A stretch of 64,000 nucleotides of DNA from Altererythrobacter sp. ZODW24 (GCF_003344885.1 NZ_CP031155.1:2745327-2809326), one strand, 5' to 3'; shown: positions 1 to 10,130, counted from the stretch's first letter. Numbers and translations: made by a program. Notes: generated by a model not told the origin, from the letters alone.

Positions 1-2100
1 CTGCGCGTGCGTGACGCGATGGCCGGTGCTGCAGAAAATGCGCGCCAGAACCGCGACGGCAATGATGCACGGCCTCTGATGGAGTTGGGGCTAGGGCGAT
101 CATACCGAACTGCGCAACCGGTTCTGGAGTTCGTTGACGCTGCGATTGCGGCGATTGGTCCTACCAGCCTTGGCCTGAAGGACGGCGCTGATCCCCATAT
201 CGGCGCAGATCGTCCGGGCCTCGTGACTCTGTGGAACCCGGTTATGGATGTACCGGATGAGGACGCGACCGAAGACGATGCTGACACTTGGATTTCGCAG
301 CCTGAGCGCGCGATGGCCGAGAAGATCGCACGCCAAGTGAAGCATTGGATGGATCACGGCTTTCCTTTGGTGAAAGGCGAGAAGCGGAATGCTGGTCCGG
401 GCGATGTGATGGTGTTGGTCCGCAAACGCCGCGATCTGGCTGGCCTGATCGTCGCGCGGCTGCATGCGGCGGGCGTTCCGGTAGCGGGTGTGGACCGGCT
501 GCGGTTAGGTGCCCCGCTTGCGGTTAAGGACCTGATGGCGGCGCTGCGTTTTGCTGTTCAGCCGGATGATGATCTTAGCCTCGCAAACCTGCTGGTGTCG
601 CCGTTGATCGGCTGGTCACAAGATGATTTGTTGGAGTTTGCCTTCCGACCCAAAGGCGCCCCGCTTTGGCGACATTTGCGCGACACGCGAGGGGCCAAGA
701 CTGGCGCTGCGATAGAGCAGCTAGAACGCTTGCTTGAGCGCGCAGAATTCGAGCCGCCACAAGCGTTGTTGCATTGGATACTAGTTGGCCCTTGGCAGGG
801 ACGGCGCAAGCTGATTGCGCGCCTTGGCCGCGAGGCTGGCGACCCGATTGATGAGTTGCTCAATGCTGCGCATGCCTTTGCGAGTACCAATACGGCGAGC
901 TTGCAGGGCTTCATCCGCTGGTTCGATGCCGGTGATGGCGAGCTGAAGCGCGAGGCAGGTGCTAGCGAGGGGCTGGTGCGGGTTATGACCGTGCATGGTT
1001 CCAAGGGGCTGCAATCACCGATTGTTATTCTGGCTGACGCGACCGGCAATCCGGATGCTTCGCCGATGCGGGGGCTGACATTGCGAGAGCCTGTGCCAGA
1101 GGGGCAGGAGGCAAACTTCATTGCGCAGAAGTTACCGCTTCCGGGGCTTCGCCGCGAGGAAAAGCATGGCCGGATTGTCGAGGCGGAAGAGGTCGCTGCG
1201 AAAGCCGAACGCGAAGAACATTGGCGACTGCTGTATGTCGCGATGACGCGGGCCGAAGAGGCACTGTTTATCGGCGGCGCGCTGGGGAAGCGTGAACAGG
1301 AGCCTGCGCCTGATAGCTGGTACGCGCGGCTCGCTCCGTTGTTTGACTGCGAGGGCATTGAAGATGATCTGTGGGATACGCGCCAAGAATGGGGCGCCCG
1401 CGCTCATGCTATTGTCGGTAATGCGGAAATTGCTGAGAGAACGCGGACCACGCTGCCCGATTGGGTCACGCGGCCGATAGGCCCCGAACCGCGTCCCCCT
1501 CGTCCGCTTGCGCCGTCATCTGCTGGTGAAGATCTAGGTTCAGATCCGCCGCTCCCGCCTGAAGTATTGAAAGTTGCGGCCCAGCGCGGTGTATTGATGC
1601 ATAGCTTGCTTGAGCGTTTGCCCGATCTACCGCGCGATGATCGCGAGGCTGCAGCGTTGGCTTGGCTGAGCAATCAAGCAACTGAGCTGCCAGAAACCGC
1701 TCATCAAGAAATGGTCACCGCCGCACTTGGTGTGCTCGATGAACCAGGGTTCTCAGCGATCTTCGGGCCCGATGCTCTGGCGGAAGTTCCGCTCGCCGCG
1801 GCTGTTGGGGGTCAGGTAATTGCAGGAACAGCGGACAGGCTTCTGGTCACACCTGACAAGGTCACGGTGGTCGACTTCAAAACAGCACGCAGGCCGCCGT
1901 CTGAACTCGCCGGAGTGCCGCTTTCAACGCTCAAACAGATGTCTGCCTATGCTGCGGCACTTCAGATCATCTATCCTGATCGCACCATAGAGGCAGCGGT
2001 GCTTTACACGCAAACACCTGTATTAATTGCTATTCCCGCCGATCAACTGGAACGCCACAAACCAACCTTGGGTGCGCCTGAGGAAAGCTATTCGGTTTGA
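1..2100 (+). CDS. addA: AddA helicase-nuclease subunit, 5' partial
   Basis: C-terminal about 700 residues of the AddA subunit of the AddAB helicase-nuclease, which resects double-strand breaks for RecA. The frame is open to the window edge, so the N-terminal Walker A part lies outside. Visible are UvrD-type helicase motifs: MTVHGSKGLQ near base 985 and LLYVAMTRAEEAL near base 1230. A C-terminal RecB-family nuclease domain follows, with GTADR near base 1825, VVDFKT near base 1868 and QMSAY near base 1936, giving the D, D-x-K and Q-x-x-x-Y residues. All nuclease residues are present, so the enzyme should be active. AddB would be expected just upstream. trxA follows 54 bases downstream on the same strand. 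Confidence 0.93.
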   Translation: MRVRDAMAGAAENARQNRDGNDARPLMELGLGRSYRTAQPVLEFVDAAIAAIGPTSLGLKDGADPHIGADRPGLVTLWNPVMDVPDEDATEDDADTWISQPERAMAEKIARQVKHWMDHGFPLVKGEKRNAGPGDVMVLVRKRRDLAGLIVARLHAAGVPVAGVDRLRLGAPLAVKDLMAALRFAVQPDDDLSLANLLVSPLIGWSQDDLLEFAFRPKGAPLWRHLRDTRGAKTGAAIEQLERLLERAEFEPPQALLHWILVGPWQGRRKLIARLGREAGDPIDELLNAAHAFASTNTASLQGFIRWFDAGDGELKREAGASEGLVRVMTVHGSKGLQSPIVILADATGNPDASPMRGLTLREPVPEGQEANFIAQKLPLPGLRREEKHGRIVEAEEVAAKAEREEHWRLLYVAMTRAEEALFIGGALGKREQEPAPDSWYARLAPLFDCEGIEDDLWDTRQEWGARAHAIVGNAEIAERTRTTLPDWVTRPIGPEPRPPRPLAPSSAGEDLGSDPPLPPEVLKVAAQRGVLMHSLLERLPDLPRDDREAAALAWLSNQATELPETAHQEMVTAALGVLDEPGFSAIFGPDALAEVPLAAAVGGQVIAGTADRLLVTPDKVTVVDFKTARRPPSELAGVPLSTLKQMSAYAAALQIIYPDRTIEAAVLYTQTPVLIAIPADQLERHKPTLGAPEESYSV

Positions 2101-2154
2101 GGCGTTGCATGGCCAGACCCGCACTCTAAGTAAGGTGCAACAAGGAGATTTTTT

Positions 2155-2475
2155 ATGGCAACCGTGAATGTAACCGACGACAGCTTCAAAGCTGATGTGC
2201 TTGAATCCAGCAAGCCTGTTCTGGTGGACTTTTGGGCAGAATGGTGCGGACCGTGCAAGATGATTGCGCCTGCACTTGAAGAGATCAGCGAAGAGCTGGG
2301 TGAGCAAGTCACGATTGCCAAAATGGATATCATGGAAAACACCGGCATCCCCGGCGAAATGGGCGTGCAGTCGATCCCGCTGATGGTCCTGTTCAAAGAC
2401 GGCAAGCAGGTCGCACAGAAGCTTGGCGCGGCGCCTAAGGGCCAGCTCAAGCAATGGCTTGAAAGCGAACTTTAA
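2155..2475 (+). CDS. trxA: Thioredoxin
   Basis: Cytoplasmic thioredoxin of 106 residues, the usual length, that reduces protein disulfides using electrons from thioredoxin reductase. The active site WCGPCK has its two cysteines at residues 31 and 34, and the cis-proline region SIPLMV follows. The start is well fixed by AAGGAG at 2142-2147, seven bases before the ATG. It lies directly after addA, so it may share that transcript, although the strong ribosome site suggests high independent expression. The next gene is convergent and its stop is only six bases away. Confidence 0.97.
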   Translation: MATVNVTDDSFKADVLESSKPVLVDFWAEWCGPCKMIAPALEEISEELGEQVTIAKMDIMENTGIPGEMGVQSIPLMVLFKDGKQVAQKLGAAPKGQLKQWLESEL

Positions 2476-2481
2476 GTCTGA

Positions 2482-3306
2482 CTAGACGGGTAGGGCGGCT
2501 AAGCGCGCCGCCAGCCCTTCGAACAATTCGGGCGAGCTGGCACCAATCAGGCCTGTTCGCCCGTGTTCGTTTACCCGGTAGACGCTGCCATCGGGCCGCG
2601 CGGCCATGCCGCCCGCTTCATTGAGCCACAACACACCTGCCGCGTGATCCCATGCGAGCGTGCGTTCGAAGATCGATACGTCGTTCTCACCTAGTGCGAG
2701 GCGTGGATACTGTTCAGCCGCACAGCGCGGTATGTCGACCAGACTGTAGTGCGGAGCGATGTGCGTCTTGGTTGCTTCGCGCTGGGCATCATCCATGAAG
2801 ATCATCGAAATTGCGGCGACTGCGGGCGTTTGACCCGAAGTCTTGGCCGTAATTCGTTCGCCATTGATGTAGGCACCTTTGCCCCGATGCGCGGTGCAGA
2901 GGCGGTCAGCGATGGGGTCATAGATCCAGCCGGTGTGGGCCTCACCCGCGTCAGCCATTGCGAGCAATATTCCGAAGGGCGCATTGCCGGCGGCATAGTT
3001 ATTGGTCCCGTCGATTGGGTCGACGATCCAGCATGAACCGTTCAGTCGGTCCAATACGGAAGGGTCGGCGTGTGCCGCCTCTTCGCCGACGATGGGCAGG
3101 CCGGGAATGATTGCCCCGAGGCCTTCTTCAAGCATTTCCTCGGCGAGCTTGTCGGCAACTGTCACAACATCATCGGCAGCCTTGTTTTCGATCTGATCAG
3201 CTGACAGCGAACGGAAATGCGGCAGGATGATCTCGCGGGAAACCTTGCGGAGCAGGTCGCCAATCGCTTGGTGGAATGTGTCAATCTCTTCCGGCGTTTG
3301 CGTCAT
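2482..3306 (-). CDS. Inositol monophosphatase family protein
   Basis: Mg-dependent phosphatase of the IMPase/FIG superfamily, 274 residues. It carries the metal-binding signatures GEEAA, WIVDPIDGTNNY and AWDHAAGVLWLNEAGG. The exact substrate is not evident: members include myo-inositol-1-phosphatase, histidinol-phosphatase and 3'-phosphoadenosine phosphatases. The ATG at 3306-3304 shares one base with the TGA of argJ (TGATG), indicating translational coupling, so the longer reading frame starting at 3363 is unlikely. A second family member at 39185 is the better SuhB candidate. Confidence 0.88.
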   Translation of the reverse strand: MTQTPEEIDTFHQAIGDLLRKVSREIILPHFRSLSADQIENKAADDVVTVADKLAEEMLEEGLGAIIPGLPIVGEEAAHADPSVLDRLNGSCWIVDPIDGTNNYAAGNAPFGILLAMADAGEAHTGWIYDPIADRLCTAHRGKGAYINGERITAKTSGQTPAVAAISMIFMDDAQREATKTHIAPHYSLVDIPRCAAEQYPRLALGENDVSIFERTLAWDHAAGVLWLNEAGGMAARPDGSVYRVNEHGRTGLIGASSPELFEGLAARLAALPV

Positions 3307-4532
3307 CAGCTGCGGTAATCCGCATTGATGTTGATGTAGCCATGCGTCAGGTCGCAGGTCCACACGGTCGCGCGGCCTGATCCGATGCCTAGATCGACTT
3401 GTACAGTCACGTCCTGCCCCTCCAGATGTTTCGCAACGGGTGCTTCATCGTAATCGGGGAGGGGTAGGCCCTCGCGCGCGGCCCAGATACCGCCGAAGCC
3501 GATGGATAGCTTGTCACGGTCGGCGGGTTCGCCAGCCTTGCCCACGGCCATCACGACGCGGCCCCAATTGGCATCGCCGCCGGCAATGGCGGTCTTCACC
3601 AAGGGCGAGTTCGCGACTGCAAGGCCGATCCGGCGGGCACTGTCGTCCGACTGCGCACCCGTGACGGCAATCTCGATGAATTTCTGCGCCCCTTCGCCGT
3701 CTCGTACTACCAAATGGGCTAGCTGGCGGCACATATCGGCCAGAGCGGCGGCAAAGGCGTCCGCGCCTGCATCGTTGAAGCTGGTGAGCGGCACATTGCC
3801 CGCCTTGCCTGTTGCAAAGGCCAATACAGTGTCGCTGGTCGAAGTGTCACTATCGACCGTTATGGAGCTGAAGCTCGGCGCGTTGGCGGCGCTTAACATC
3901 TCTTGCAGGAACGCTGGCTCGACGGCGGCGTCGGTAAAGATATAGCCGAGCATCGTCGCCATATCGGGCGCGATCATGCCACTGCCCTTGATGATCCCGA
4001 TCAACTCCACCCGGGTGTCGCCAATCATGGCGGAGGTGCGCGCACCTTTGTTGAAAGTGTCGGTTGTTCCGATGGTCGCTGCGGCTTCTTCCCATGAACA
4101 TGGGGCCGCTTCGATGACCTTCGCGACGCCTTCGCGGGCAGCATCTTTGGGCAAAGGCACACCAATTACACCTGTGGACGAGACAAATACCTCATCCGCC
4201 GGGCAGCCAGTGGAATCGGCGATTTGGTGCATGATTTGCTCCACCGCCTCGCGTCCGCGATATCCGGTGAAGGCATTGGAATTACCGGCATTCACAATCA
4301 ACGCCCGCGCGCGTCCGGCTTTGATCTGCTCGCGGCCCATTTCGACCTCGGTTGAGCAGCACACGCTTTGGGTGAACAGGCCAGCGACCGCTGTTCCTTC
4401 TGCCAGTTCGACATAGGTTAGATCGGCACGGTCCCAATCTTTATAACGAGCCCTCGCAATACGCGGCGTTGCCCCAGCAATATCGGGCATATCGGGAAAG
4501 GGCAGGGCAAGCGGAGAGCGGGTCAGGTCCAT
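3306..4532 (-). CDS. argJ: Bifunctional glutamate N-acetyltransferase / N-acetylglutamate synthase
   Basis: ArgJ, 408 residues. It transfers the acetyl group of N-acetylornithine to glutamate in the cyclic arginine pathway; many members also make N-acetylglutamate from acetyl-CoA. The self-cleavage site that separates the alpha and beta chains is visible as APDMATMLGY near residue 190, where the Thr after Ala becomes the beta-chain N-terminus. The oxyanion-region glycines and the Asn-rich AGNSNAFTG segment are present. I chose the ATG at 4532, giving MDLTRSPLALP; an upstream in-frame ATG at 4568 would add 12 residues unlike the family. It is coupled to the downstream phosphatase by a one-base overlap. 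Confidence 0.93.
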   Translation of the reverse strand: MDLTRSPLALPFPDMPDIAGATPRIARARYKDWDRADLTYVELAEGTAVAGLFTQSVCCSTEVEMGREQIKAGRARALIVNAGNSNAFTGYRGREAVEQIMHQIADSTGCPADEVFVSSTGVIGVPLPKDAAREGVAKVIEAAPCSWEEAAATIGTTDTFNKGARTSAMIGDTRVELIGIIKGSGMIAPDMATMLGYIFTDAAVEPAFLQEMLSAANAPSFSSITVDSDTSTSDTVLAFATGKAGNVPLTSFNDAGADAFAAALADMCRQLAHLVVRDGEGAQKFIEIAVTGAQSDDSARRIGLAVANSPLVKTAIAGGDANWGRVVMAVGKAGEPADRDKLSIGFGGIWAAREGLPLPDYDEAPVAKHLEGQDVTVQVDLGIGSGRATVWTCDLTHGYININADYRS

Positions 4533-4633
4533 GACACGCGGGTTACCGCCAGTAGCGGGGCGCTGCAATCATTCTCGCACATTTGACCCGATAGGCGATT
4601 TACAGCTGATCGATGCCTTGGCACTGTATACAA

Positions 4634-5368
4634 ATGAGAAAAACCATCTGTGCAGCCGCCCTTTTCGCAATTGCCCTACCAATGGGGGCTTTTGCTCAGG
4701 AGTCCCAGTCAAATGATGCCGTTGTTGAAGGTGCTGCTCAGGCAGTCGCGGAAGCGGCAGAAGATGCGATGGAAGCCGCAGAGTTAGCTGGCATAGCGCC
4801 CCCGGCGGCGTATTCTACAGGGCACCGCAGGAGCAATGACGAAACAGACCCGCGCTTTGAAACCTATATAGATTCGCTTTTCGTCCAGATCGACTATCCC
4901 CATGCCGCTTTCGTCGCTGGTGAAGAAGGCGTTGTGGACGTTGAGCTGACCGTCGATTCAGAAGGCAATGCGACCGGCTGTAAGGTTGTGCGAAAAAGCG
5001 ATTTCCCGCGGCTCGATGCGGCCACATGCCCGCATGTACTCAAACGCGCGACGTTTAAGCCGGCGGAGGACAAGGATGGAAATCCGGTCGTCGGCACAAT
5101 GATCGACCGCGTCCATTGGCGCGCGAGGGAGCAGGACCTCAACAGTTTCTCACTCCATGTTGCTTTCACCCAGACCGAGACAGGCGAGACGGAAGATTGC
5201 GAGCTGATTTCATTCACGGGGAAAGCGCCCAAGGGCATGCCCATCGACGAGCCGTGCAAAGGGTTTGCTACTGGAAGCGCGTTGTTCCGCGACGAAGATG
5301 GTGTGCCTGTCCGTAAGCGCGTGGAAGTAAAGATCGGTGCGGAAGTTAGCGATCTGCCCACCGATTAA
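4634..5368 (+). CDS. Secreted protein with TonB C-terminal-like domain
   Basis: Protein of 244 residues with a cleavable signal peptide (MRKTICAAALFAIALPMGAFA, cut before QES), an Ala/Glu-rich stretch, and then a TonB C-terminal fold from about residue 80 to 160. The typical pattern YP..A...GEEGVVDVELTVDSEGNATGCKV is followed by a KRATFKPA strand. Unlike true TonB it has a signal peptide instead of a membrane anchor and lacks a long Pro-rich spacer. It is therefore more likely a periplasmic TonB-domain protein than the energy transducer of outer-membrane import. Two cysteines in the domain could form a disulfide. Its partner is unknown. Confidence 0.75.
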   Translation: MRKTICAAALFAIALPMGAFAQESQSNDAVVEGAAQAVAEAAEDAMEAAELAGIAPPAAYSTGHRRSNDETDPRFETYIDSLFVQIDYPHAAFVAGEEGVVDVELTVDSEGNATGCKVVRKSDFPRLDAATCPHVLKRATFKPAEDKDGNPVVGTMIDRVHWRAREQDLNSFSLHVAFTQTETGETEDCELISFTGKAPKGMPIDEPCKGFATGSALFRDEDGVPVRKRVEVKIGAEVSDLPTD

Positions 5369-5414
5369 CCAAGCACATGGACAAATTAACCTTCCGTCCC
5401 TATCTGCCCTAACA

Positions 5415-5681
5415 ATGCTACGCCGTTTTCTCACTGCCTTTGCCCTGATTACGGGCCTTGCCGCACTCGGTGCGCCTGCGCATGCGGTGGAAAATCTGGG
5501 TGAACGGCTTGAGCTTGGCGCTCAGGTCGAGGCTTCCGGGCAAGCCGAAGCCCATGCTCCTGAAAGCGCTGAGAACACCGCCGCCTATCAGGAAACTCAG
5601 GCGCCCGCCGACTGGTCAATCCAACTGCGGCCCGCACAGGTTCTTACGGTTTATTACGGTATCGACCGCGCGCGCGATTAA
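5415..5681 (+). CDS. Small secreted protein of unknown function
   Basis: Protein of 88 residues with a clear signal peptide ([24 protein letters not shown]) and a mature part of about 64 residues rich in Ala, Glu and Gln, ending in [23 protein letters not shown] do not recognise the family. The ATG at 5415 places the signal peptide at the N-terminus; an in-frame ATG at 5337 would bury it. It sits between the TonB-domain protein and secA on the same strand. Confidence 0.6.
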   Translation: MLRRFLTAFALITGLAALGAPAHAVENLGERLELGAQVEASGQAEAHAPESAENTAAYQETQAPADWSIQLRPAQVLTVYYGIDRARD

Positions 5682-5776
5682 GCGCCGCCGCTCCATATCT
5701 ACCCCGCTTTTCGGCTGACCGGCGCGCCTGCGCTCGGCAGCGCACATCACATCACTATTGTTACAGGAATCGCCCT

Positions 5777-8539
5777 ATGCTCGGCGCTATCAGCAAGAAG
5801 TTTTTCGGCTCGGCTAATGACCGTTACGTCAAATCACTCGATAAGATTGTTAATCAGATCAATGCCTTGGAGGAACAGCTTCTCGATTTCTCCGACGCAG
5901 AACTGAAAGGGCAAACGGTTAAGTTCCGCCAGCAGCTGGAAGAGGGCAAAACGCTCGACGATATCCTGCCTGAGGCATTTGCGACCGTTCGCGAGGCGTC
6001 CAAGCGCGTGCTCGGCATGCGTCACTTTGATGTGCAGATGGTTGGCGGCATTGTGCTCCACCGCGGTGAAATTGCCGAAATGCGCACGGGTGAAGGTAAA
6101 ACGCTGGTGGCAACGCTGGCGACCTATCTCAACGCGATTGAGGGCAAGGGCGTACACGTCGTTACAGTCAACGATTACCTCGCCAGCCGCGATGCGGAAT
6201 GGATGGGGCAGCTTTACACATGGCTCGGCCTGACCGTTGGCGTGATCATTCCCAACATTGGCGAGTTTGAACGCCGTGAGGCCTATGCCGCTGACATCAC
6301 ATACGGCACGAATAACGAATTTGGCTTCGATTATCTGCGCGATAATATGAAGCATGAGCGCGGCCAGATGGTCCAGCGCCCCTTCAACTACGCGATTGTT
6401 GATGAAGTCGATTCAATCCTGATCGATGAAGCGCGGACTCCGCTCATCATCTCCGGCCCGACTGAGGATAAGACGGACCTCTATGTTCTGGTCGACGAGA
6501 TCGTAAAGAAGATCGACCCGGACATGTATGAAGCGGATGAGAAGACCAAGAACATCCAGTGGACCGAAGATGGCGCGGAAAAGATCGAGCAGATGTTGGT
6601 CGAATCCGGACTGATGGAAACTGACAATCTCTATGATGTCGAAAACACGCAGGTCGTCCATCACCTCGACCAGGCGCTCAAAGCGAATATCATGTTCAAG
6701 AAGGACACGGATTACATCATCAAGGACGACAAGATCGTCATCATTGATGAGTTTACCGGCCGGATGATGGATGGTCGCCGCTGGTCTAACGGTCTGCATC
6801 AGGCGGTTGAAGCCAAAGAAGGCGTGAAGATCGAGCCTGAGAACCAGACGATGGCCTCGATCACGTTCCAGAACTACTTCCGTATGTATCCCAAGCTGTC
6901 AGGCATGACGGGTACAGCCGCAACCGAAGCGGCGGAATTCTTCGAAATCTACAAGATGAACGTCGTCACCATTCCCACCAACGTTGAAGTGCTGCGGATC
7001 GATGAAGACGACGAATTCTACAAGAATACGCAGGATAAGTTCAAAGCCATTGCCAAGGCGATTGCTGAAAAGAACGAGATTGGTCAGCCGGTTCTGGTTG
7101 GTACGGTTTCCATCGAAAAATCCGAATTGCTGTCACAGTTCCTCAAGGAAGAGGGTGTCGAGCACGCCGTTCTGAACGCCCGCTTCCATGAAAGCGAAGC
7201 GCGCATTGTAGCGCAGGCGGGCCGGATGGGCGCGGTAACCATCGCGACCAACATGGCGGGCCGCGGCACCGACATTCAGCTCGGCGGTAACGTCGAATAT
7301 CGGATGGAAGATGAACTCGCTGAGGTGCCAGAAGGCAAAGAACGCGACAAAGCTATCGCCAAGATCAAGGAAGAAGTTGAAGCCGAACGCCAGAAGGTGC
7401 TCGGCGCAGGCGGCCTGTTCGTTCTGGGTACGGAGCGTCACGAAAGCCGCCGGATCGATAACCAGCTGCGCGGGCGTTCAGGCCGTCAGGGGGACCCCGG
7501 CCTGTCGCGTTTCTATCTCTGCCTGGAAGACGATTTGCTGCGTATCTTTGGTCCTGACACATTGTTCAGCCGGATGATGAATTCGAATCTAGAAGATGGC
7601 GAGGCCATCGGTTCAAAATGGCTCAGCAAGGCCATCGAAACCGCTCAGAAAAAAGTCGAGGCGCGCAACTACGATGTGCGTAAGCAGGTCGTCGAATATG
7701 ATGACGTGATGAATGACCAGCGGAAGGTTGTATACGAGCAGCGTTCCGAGATTATGGATAGCGAAGCGGTCGACGATGTGGTTGTCGATATGCGTCACGA
7801 CACAATCAACGCGGTTGTCTTGGAAGCCTGCCCTCCGGGCTCCTATCCGGAGCAGTGGAACATCGATGGCCTGAAAGAACGCGTCGAAGACGTGATGGGC
7901 CTGACGCCGCCAATCGAGCAGTGGATGGAAGAAGAAGCGCTTGAGCCTGAAATCATCGAGGATCGTATCCGCGCTGAAGCTGACGAAAAGATGGAACGCA
8001 AAATTGCCGCTACCGAAGGCGGCACTTGGAAGCAGGTTGAAAAGAGCGTCCTTCTCGAACGGCTCGATTTCCACTGGAAAGAACACCTCGCGACGCTTGA
8101 TGCCTTACGTCAGGTCGTGTTCCTGCGTGCCTATGCCCAGAAGCAGCCGATCAACGAATATAAGCAGGAAGCATTTGGCCTGTTCGAACGGATGCTGGAA
8201 ATCATCCGCGAAGATGTTAGCCGTATCTTGCTCAAGAGCGAGCTCAGGATGCAGCCACCGGTTGAAGACCTGCCAGAACTGCCAGACTTCCTGACCGGGC
8301 ATATCGATCCACTGACCGGACTTGATAACTCAAACGATGGCGATGGTTCGGCGACGCGTGAGGCGATGTTTGGCTCGTTGGCTGGGTCGCCGCGTGCCGC
8401 AGTCGGTCCTGGCGGCTCGGCCAGCGAAAACCCCTATGCAGAGCTAAACATCAAACGCAACGCCCAGTGCCCTTGCGGTTCAGGCAATAAATACAAGCAT
8501 TGTCACGGCGCCATCGGCAGCAAAGCCGCTGCCGAGTAA
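5777..8539 (+). CDS. secA: Preprotein translocase ATPase SecA
   Basis: SecA, 920 residues, the motor that pushes unfolded preproteins through SecYEG. It contains Walker A MRTGEGKT near residue 104, the [19 protein letters not shown] segment near 208, the preprotein cross-linking domain, and the second nucleotide fold with [15 protein letters not shown] and [13 protein letters not shown]-terminal SecB/lipid-binding zinc motif, [14 protein letters not shown], lies near residue 897. Length and motifs are complete. A 95-base gap upstream holds its likely promoter. The following gene is convergent. Confidence 0.98.
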   Translation: MLGAISKKFFGSANDRYVKSLDKIVNQINALEEQLLDFSDAELKGQTVKFRQQLEEGKTLDDILPEAFATVREASKRVLGMRHFDVQMVGGIVLHRGEIAEMRTGEGKTLVATLATYLNAIEGKGVHVVTVNDYLASRDAEWMGQLYTWLGLTVGVIIPNIGEFERREAYAADITYGTNNEFGFDYLRDNMKHERGQMVQRPFNYAIVDEVDSILIDEARTPLIISGPTEDKTDLYVLVDEIVKKIDPDMYEADEKTKNIQWTEDGAEKIEQMLVESGLMETDNLYDVENTQVVHHLDQALKANIMFKKDTDYIIKDDKIVIIDEFTGRMMDGRRWSNGLHQAVEAKEGVKIEPENQTMASITFQNYFRMYPKLSGMTGTAATEAAEFFEIYKMNVVTIPTNVEVLRIDEDDEFYKNTQDKFKAIAKAIAEKNEIGQPVLVGTVSIEKSELLSQFLKEEGVEHAVLNARFHESEARIVAQAGRMGAVTIATNMAGRGTDIQLGGNVEYRMEDELAEVPEGKERDKAIAKIKEEVEAERQKVLGAGGLFVLGTERHESRRIDNQLRGRSGRQGDPGLSRFYLCLEDDLLRIFGPDTLFSRMMNSNLEDGEAIGSKWLSKAIETAQKKVEARNYDVRKQVVEYDDVMNDQRKVVYEQRSEIMDSEAVDDVVVDMRHDTINAVVLEACPPGSYPEQWNIDGLKERVEDVMGLTPPIEQWMEEEALEPEIIEDRIRAEADEKMERKIAATEGGTWKQVEKSVLLERLDFHWKEHLATLDALRQVVFLRAYAQKQPINEYKQEAFGLFERMLEIIREDVSRILLKSELRMQPPVEDLPELPDFLTGHIDPLTGLDNSNDGDGSATREAMFGSLAGSPRAAVGPGGSASENPYAELNIKRNAQCPCGSGNKYKHCHGAIGSKAAAE

Positions 8540-8557
8540 ACGAACGCTCCCGCTTCT

Positions 8558-9169
8558 TCAGCCTAGTGGTTCACGCCACATGGCTTGGAGAGGCGGGGCG
8601 TCCGGCACCGCATGAATATATTCGCGGTGCTTGAAGCCGAACGATTCGTAGAACTGGACATTCGCCGGGTTTGAATTTTCGAGATATGCGGGCGTTCCAT
8701 CGGTATCGAGCTTGTCCAGCATTGGCTGCATCAGCACGCGGCCTAATCCGTGGCCACGCTCTGCTTGCCTCACACCAATGGTGAACAGATAGGCATGCGG
8801 CTCGGCGGGATGGTGCTTTTCCATCGCTTCAGTGGCGGCATCCGCTCTCGCCATGACCCCCGCGCTGCCTTGAAGTACCAGCTTTACGCCGAAAGCCGGC
8901 AGGGCATGCATCGGAATATCGAGCTTCCCACCGGGCATCATCCACATTGCAGCGGCCTTATTTCCTAAATGGTAACATACACCGCGCGGGACATAGACGT
9001 GCTTGGCAAGAGTGCGGAAGGTCATCTCCATCGCGCCAAACTTGCCGAATAGCCACAAGTTGAAAGGATCGTTCTGAAACGCATCCGCCGTAATGTCGCC
9101 GATCTGCGTCGCCTCGCGTTTCCCCGCGAGGAACACACCTTCGGGCAGCTCTAAACCGTCGACCATCAT
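8558..9169 (-). CDS. GNAT-family acetyltransferase
   Basis: GCN5-related N-acetyltransferase of 203 residues. The acetyl-CoA loop is visible as the VRQAERGHGLGRVLM stretch in the second half, followed by PAYLENSNPANVQFYESFGF, the beta5-alpha4 region typical of these enzymes. The substrate cannot be told. The ATG at 9169 is preceded by AAGGA six bases upstream, which favours it over the TTG at 9175. It converges on secA with an 18-base gap. Confidence 0.82.
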   Translation of the reverse strand: MMVDGLELPEGVFLAGKREATQIGDITADAFQNDPFNLWLFGKFGAMEMTFRTLAKHVYVPRGVCYHLGNKAAAMWMMPGGKLDIPMHALPAFGVKLVLQGSAGVMARADAATEAMEKHHPAEPHAYLFTIGVRQAERGHGLGRVLMQPMLDKLDTDGTPAYLENSNPANVQFYESFGFKHREYIHAVPDAPPLQAMWREPLG

Positions 9170-9268
9170 CGGCAATCCTTTGTTACATGATCCTCACGGT
9201 GGACGAGCCTGCTGCGCAGGGCAACGGCGAGTAGGCTGGTGCGGCCCTGACAAAGCAGTTATCCGGCC

Positions 9269-10006
9269 ATGGTGCCATTCCTCGCCGCCGCCTTTTTCCT
9301 GACCGCAATACTCTACGCTTCCGTCGGCTTCGGCGGCGGTTCGACTTATAGCGCGTTGCTGGTTTTGGCGGGGCTGGATTACCGGTTGCTGCCGATCCTT
9401 TCGTTGTGCTGCAACATTTTGGTTGTAGCAGGCGGAAGTTGGCGTTTTGGCCGTGCAGGGATCACTCCGTGGCGAAGCGCGCTGGCCGTAACCGCAATTG
9501 CCGCGCCGATGGCGCTGCTAGGTGGTTTGATGCCAATTGGGCGTGATGCGTTTCTGATCGTCTTGGGGGCAAGTCTGATCTTTACCGGCCTGACCTTGCT
9601 TCTTCCGCGTAAGGAGGGCGCTTCAGGCCAGCCAATGGCGATTGCACGCTATATGCCGCTTATCGCAGCGCCGCTCGGCTTTCTTGCCGGGCTGGTGGGT
9701 ATTGGCGGCGGGATATTCCTCGCCCCCTTGCTGCATCTCGTGCGCTGGAACTCTGCGCGGACCATTGCCGCGACCGCCAGCCTGTTCATTCTCGTCAATT
9801 CAATGTTCGGATTGGCAGGCCAATTGCTGAAGCGCGGACCCGACATGTTTGGGGCAGCGCTATCGGGCGGATTGCCGCTGCTTCTGGCCGTGGTGATCGG
9901 CGGGCAGATCGGCAGCGTGCTGGCCATAAAATTCCTGCCGCAAAACCTGATCCGCTGGCTAACAGCCGCGCTCACCATCTGGGTGGGCGCGCGGCTCTTG
10001 CTCTAA
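9269..10006 (+). CDS. TauE/SafE-family sulfite/anion exporter-like permease
   Basis: Integral inner-membrane protein of 245 residues with about eight hydrophobic segments, of the TauE/SafE (DUF81) family, whose members export sulfite, sulfoacetate or other organosulfur anions. Two family glycine motifs are seen: ASVGFGGGSTYSALLVL near the N-terminus and GFLAGLVGIGGGIFLAPLL in the middle, one per repeat half. The substrate is not inferable. It ends 15 bases before the left attachment-like repeat of the islet; a six-A run between them (10013-10018) reads as a T run on the tRNA-Asn strand. Confidence 0.87.
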   Translation: MVPFLAAAFFLTAILYASVGFGGGSTYSALLVLAGLDYRLLPILSLCCNILVVAGGSWRFGRAGITPWRSALAVTAIAAPMALLGGLMPIGRDAFLIVLGASLIFTGLTLLLPRKEGASGQPMAIARYMPLIAAPLGFLAGLVGIGGGIFLAPLLHLVRWNSARTIAATASLFILVNSMFGLAGQLLKRGPDMFGAALSGGLPLLLAVVIGGQIGSVLAIKFLPQNLIRWLTAALTIWVGARLLL

Positions 10007-10021
10007 GCGAAGAAAAAAGGC

Positions 10022-10037
10022 TGGCTCCCCGAGTTGG
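10022..10037 (+). repeat. Left attachment-like repeat (copy of tRNA-Asn 3' end)
   Basis: The 16 bases TGGCTCCCCGAGTTGG are identical to 12193-12208, the CCA end, discriminator, acceptor 3' strand and start of the T arm of tRNA-Asn read on the plus strand. The match stops on both sides (C versus T before it, G versus A after it). I infer an att core. Confidence 0.78.
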
Positions 10038-10070
10038 GGAATGAGATGTGTTGAAAATAAAGGAAAAAAA

Positions 10071-10080
10071 GTGTCTAACC
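10071..10080 (+). repeat. Left copy of inverted margin motif GTGTCTAACC
   Basis: GTGTCTAACC here is the exact reverse complement of GGTTAGACAC at 12139-12148, so the two face each other across the islet gene. Relatives occur at 10124-10132 (TGTCTAACC), near 10199 (TGTTAGATCC in the other orientation) and at 12120-12128 (TGTCTAATCC). They could be arm-type recombinase or excisionase sites, or operators of the islet gene. Confidence 0.5.
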
Positions 10081-10118
10081 CATCCCTAATCGCTAACGTG
10101 TTCCTGCGGCTCCCCAAT

Positions 10119-10130
10119 GCAAATGTCTAA
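10119..10130 (+). repeat. Direct margin repeat GCAAATGTCTAA, left copy
   Basis: Twelve bases identical to 12115-12126 on the far side of the islet gene and overlapping the TGTCTAA motif. Just before it, GGCTCCCC at 10108-10115 repeats eight bases of the tRNA-end core a third time. Confidence 0.5.

Noticed and set aside
558-1358. Open frame of 266 codons antisense to addA
   Set aside because: Ser/Arg-rich low-complexity translation typical of a GC-rich shadow; addA motifs occupy the other strand.
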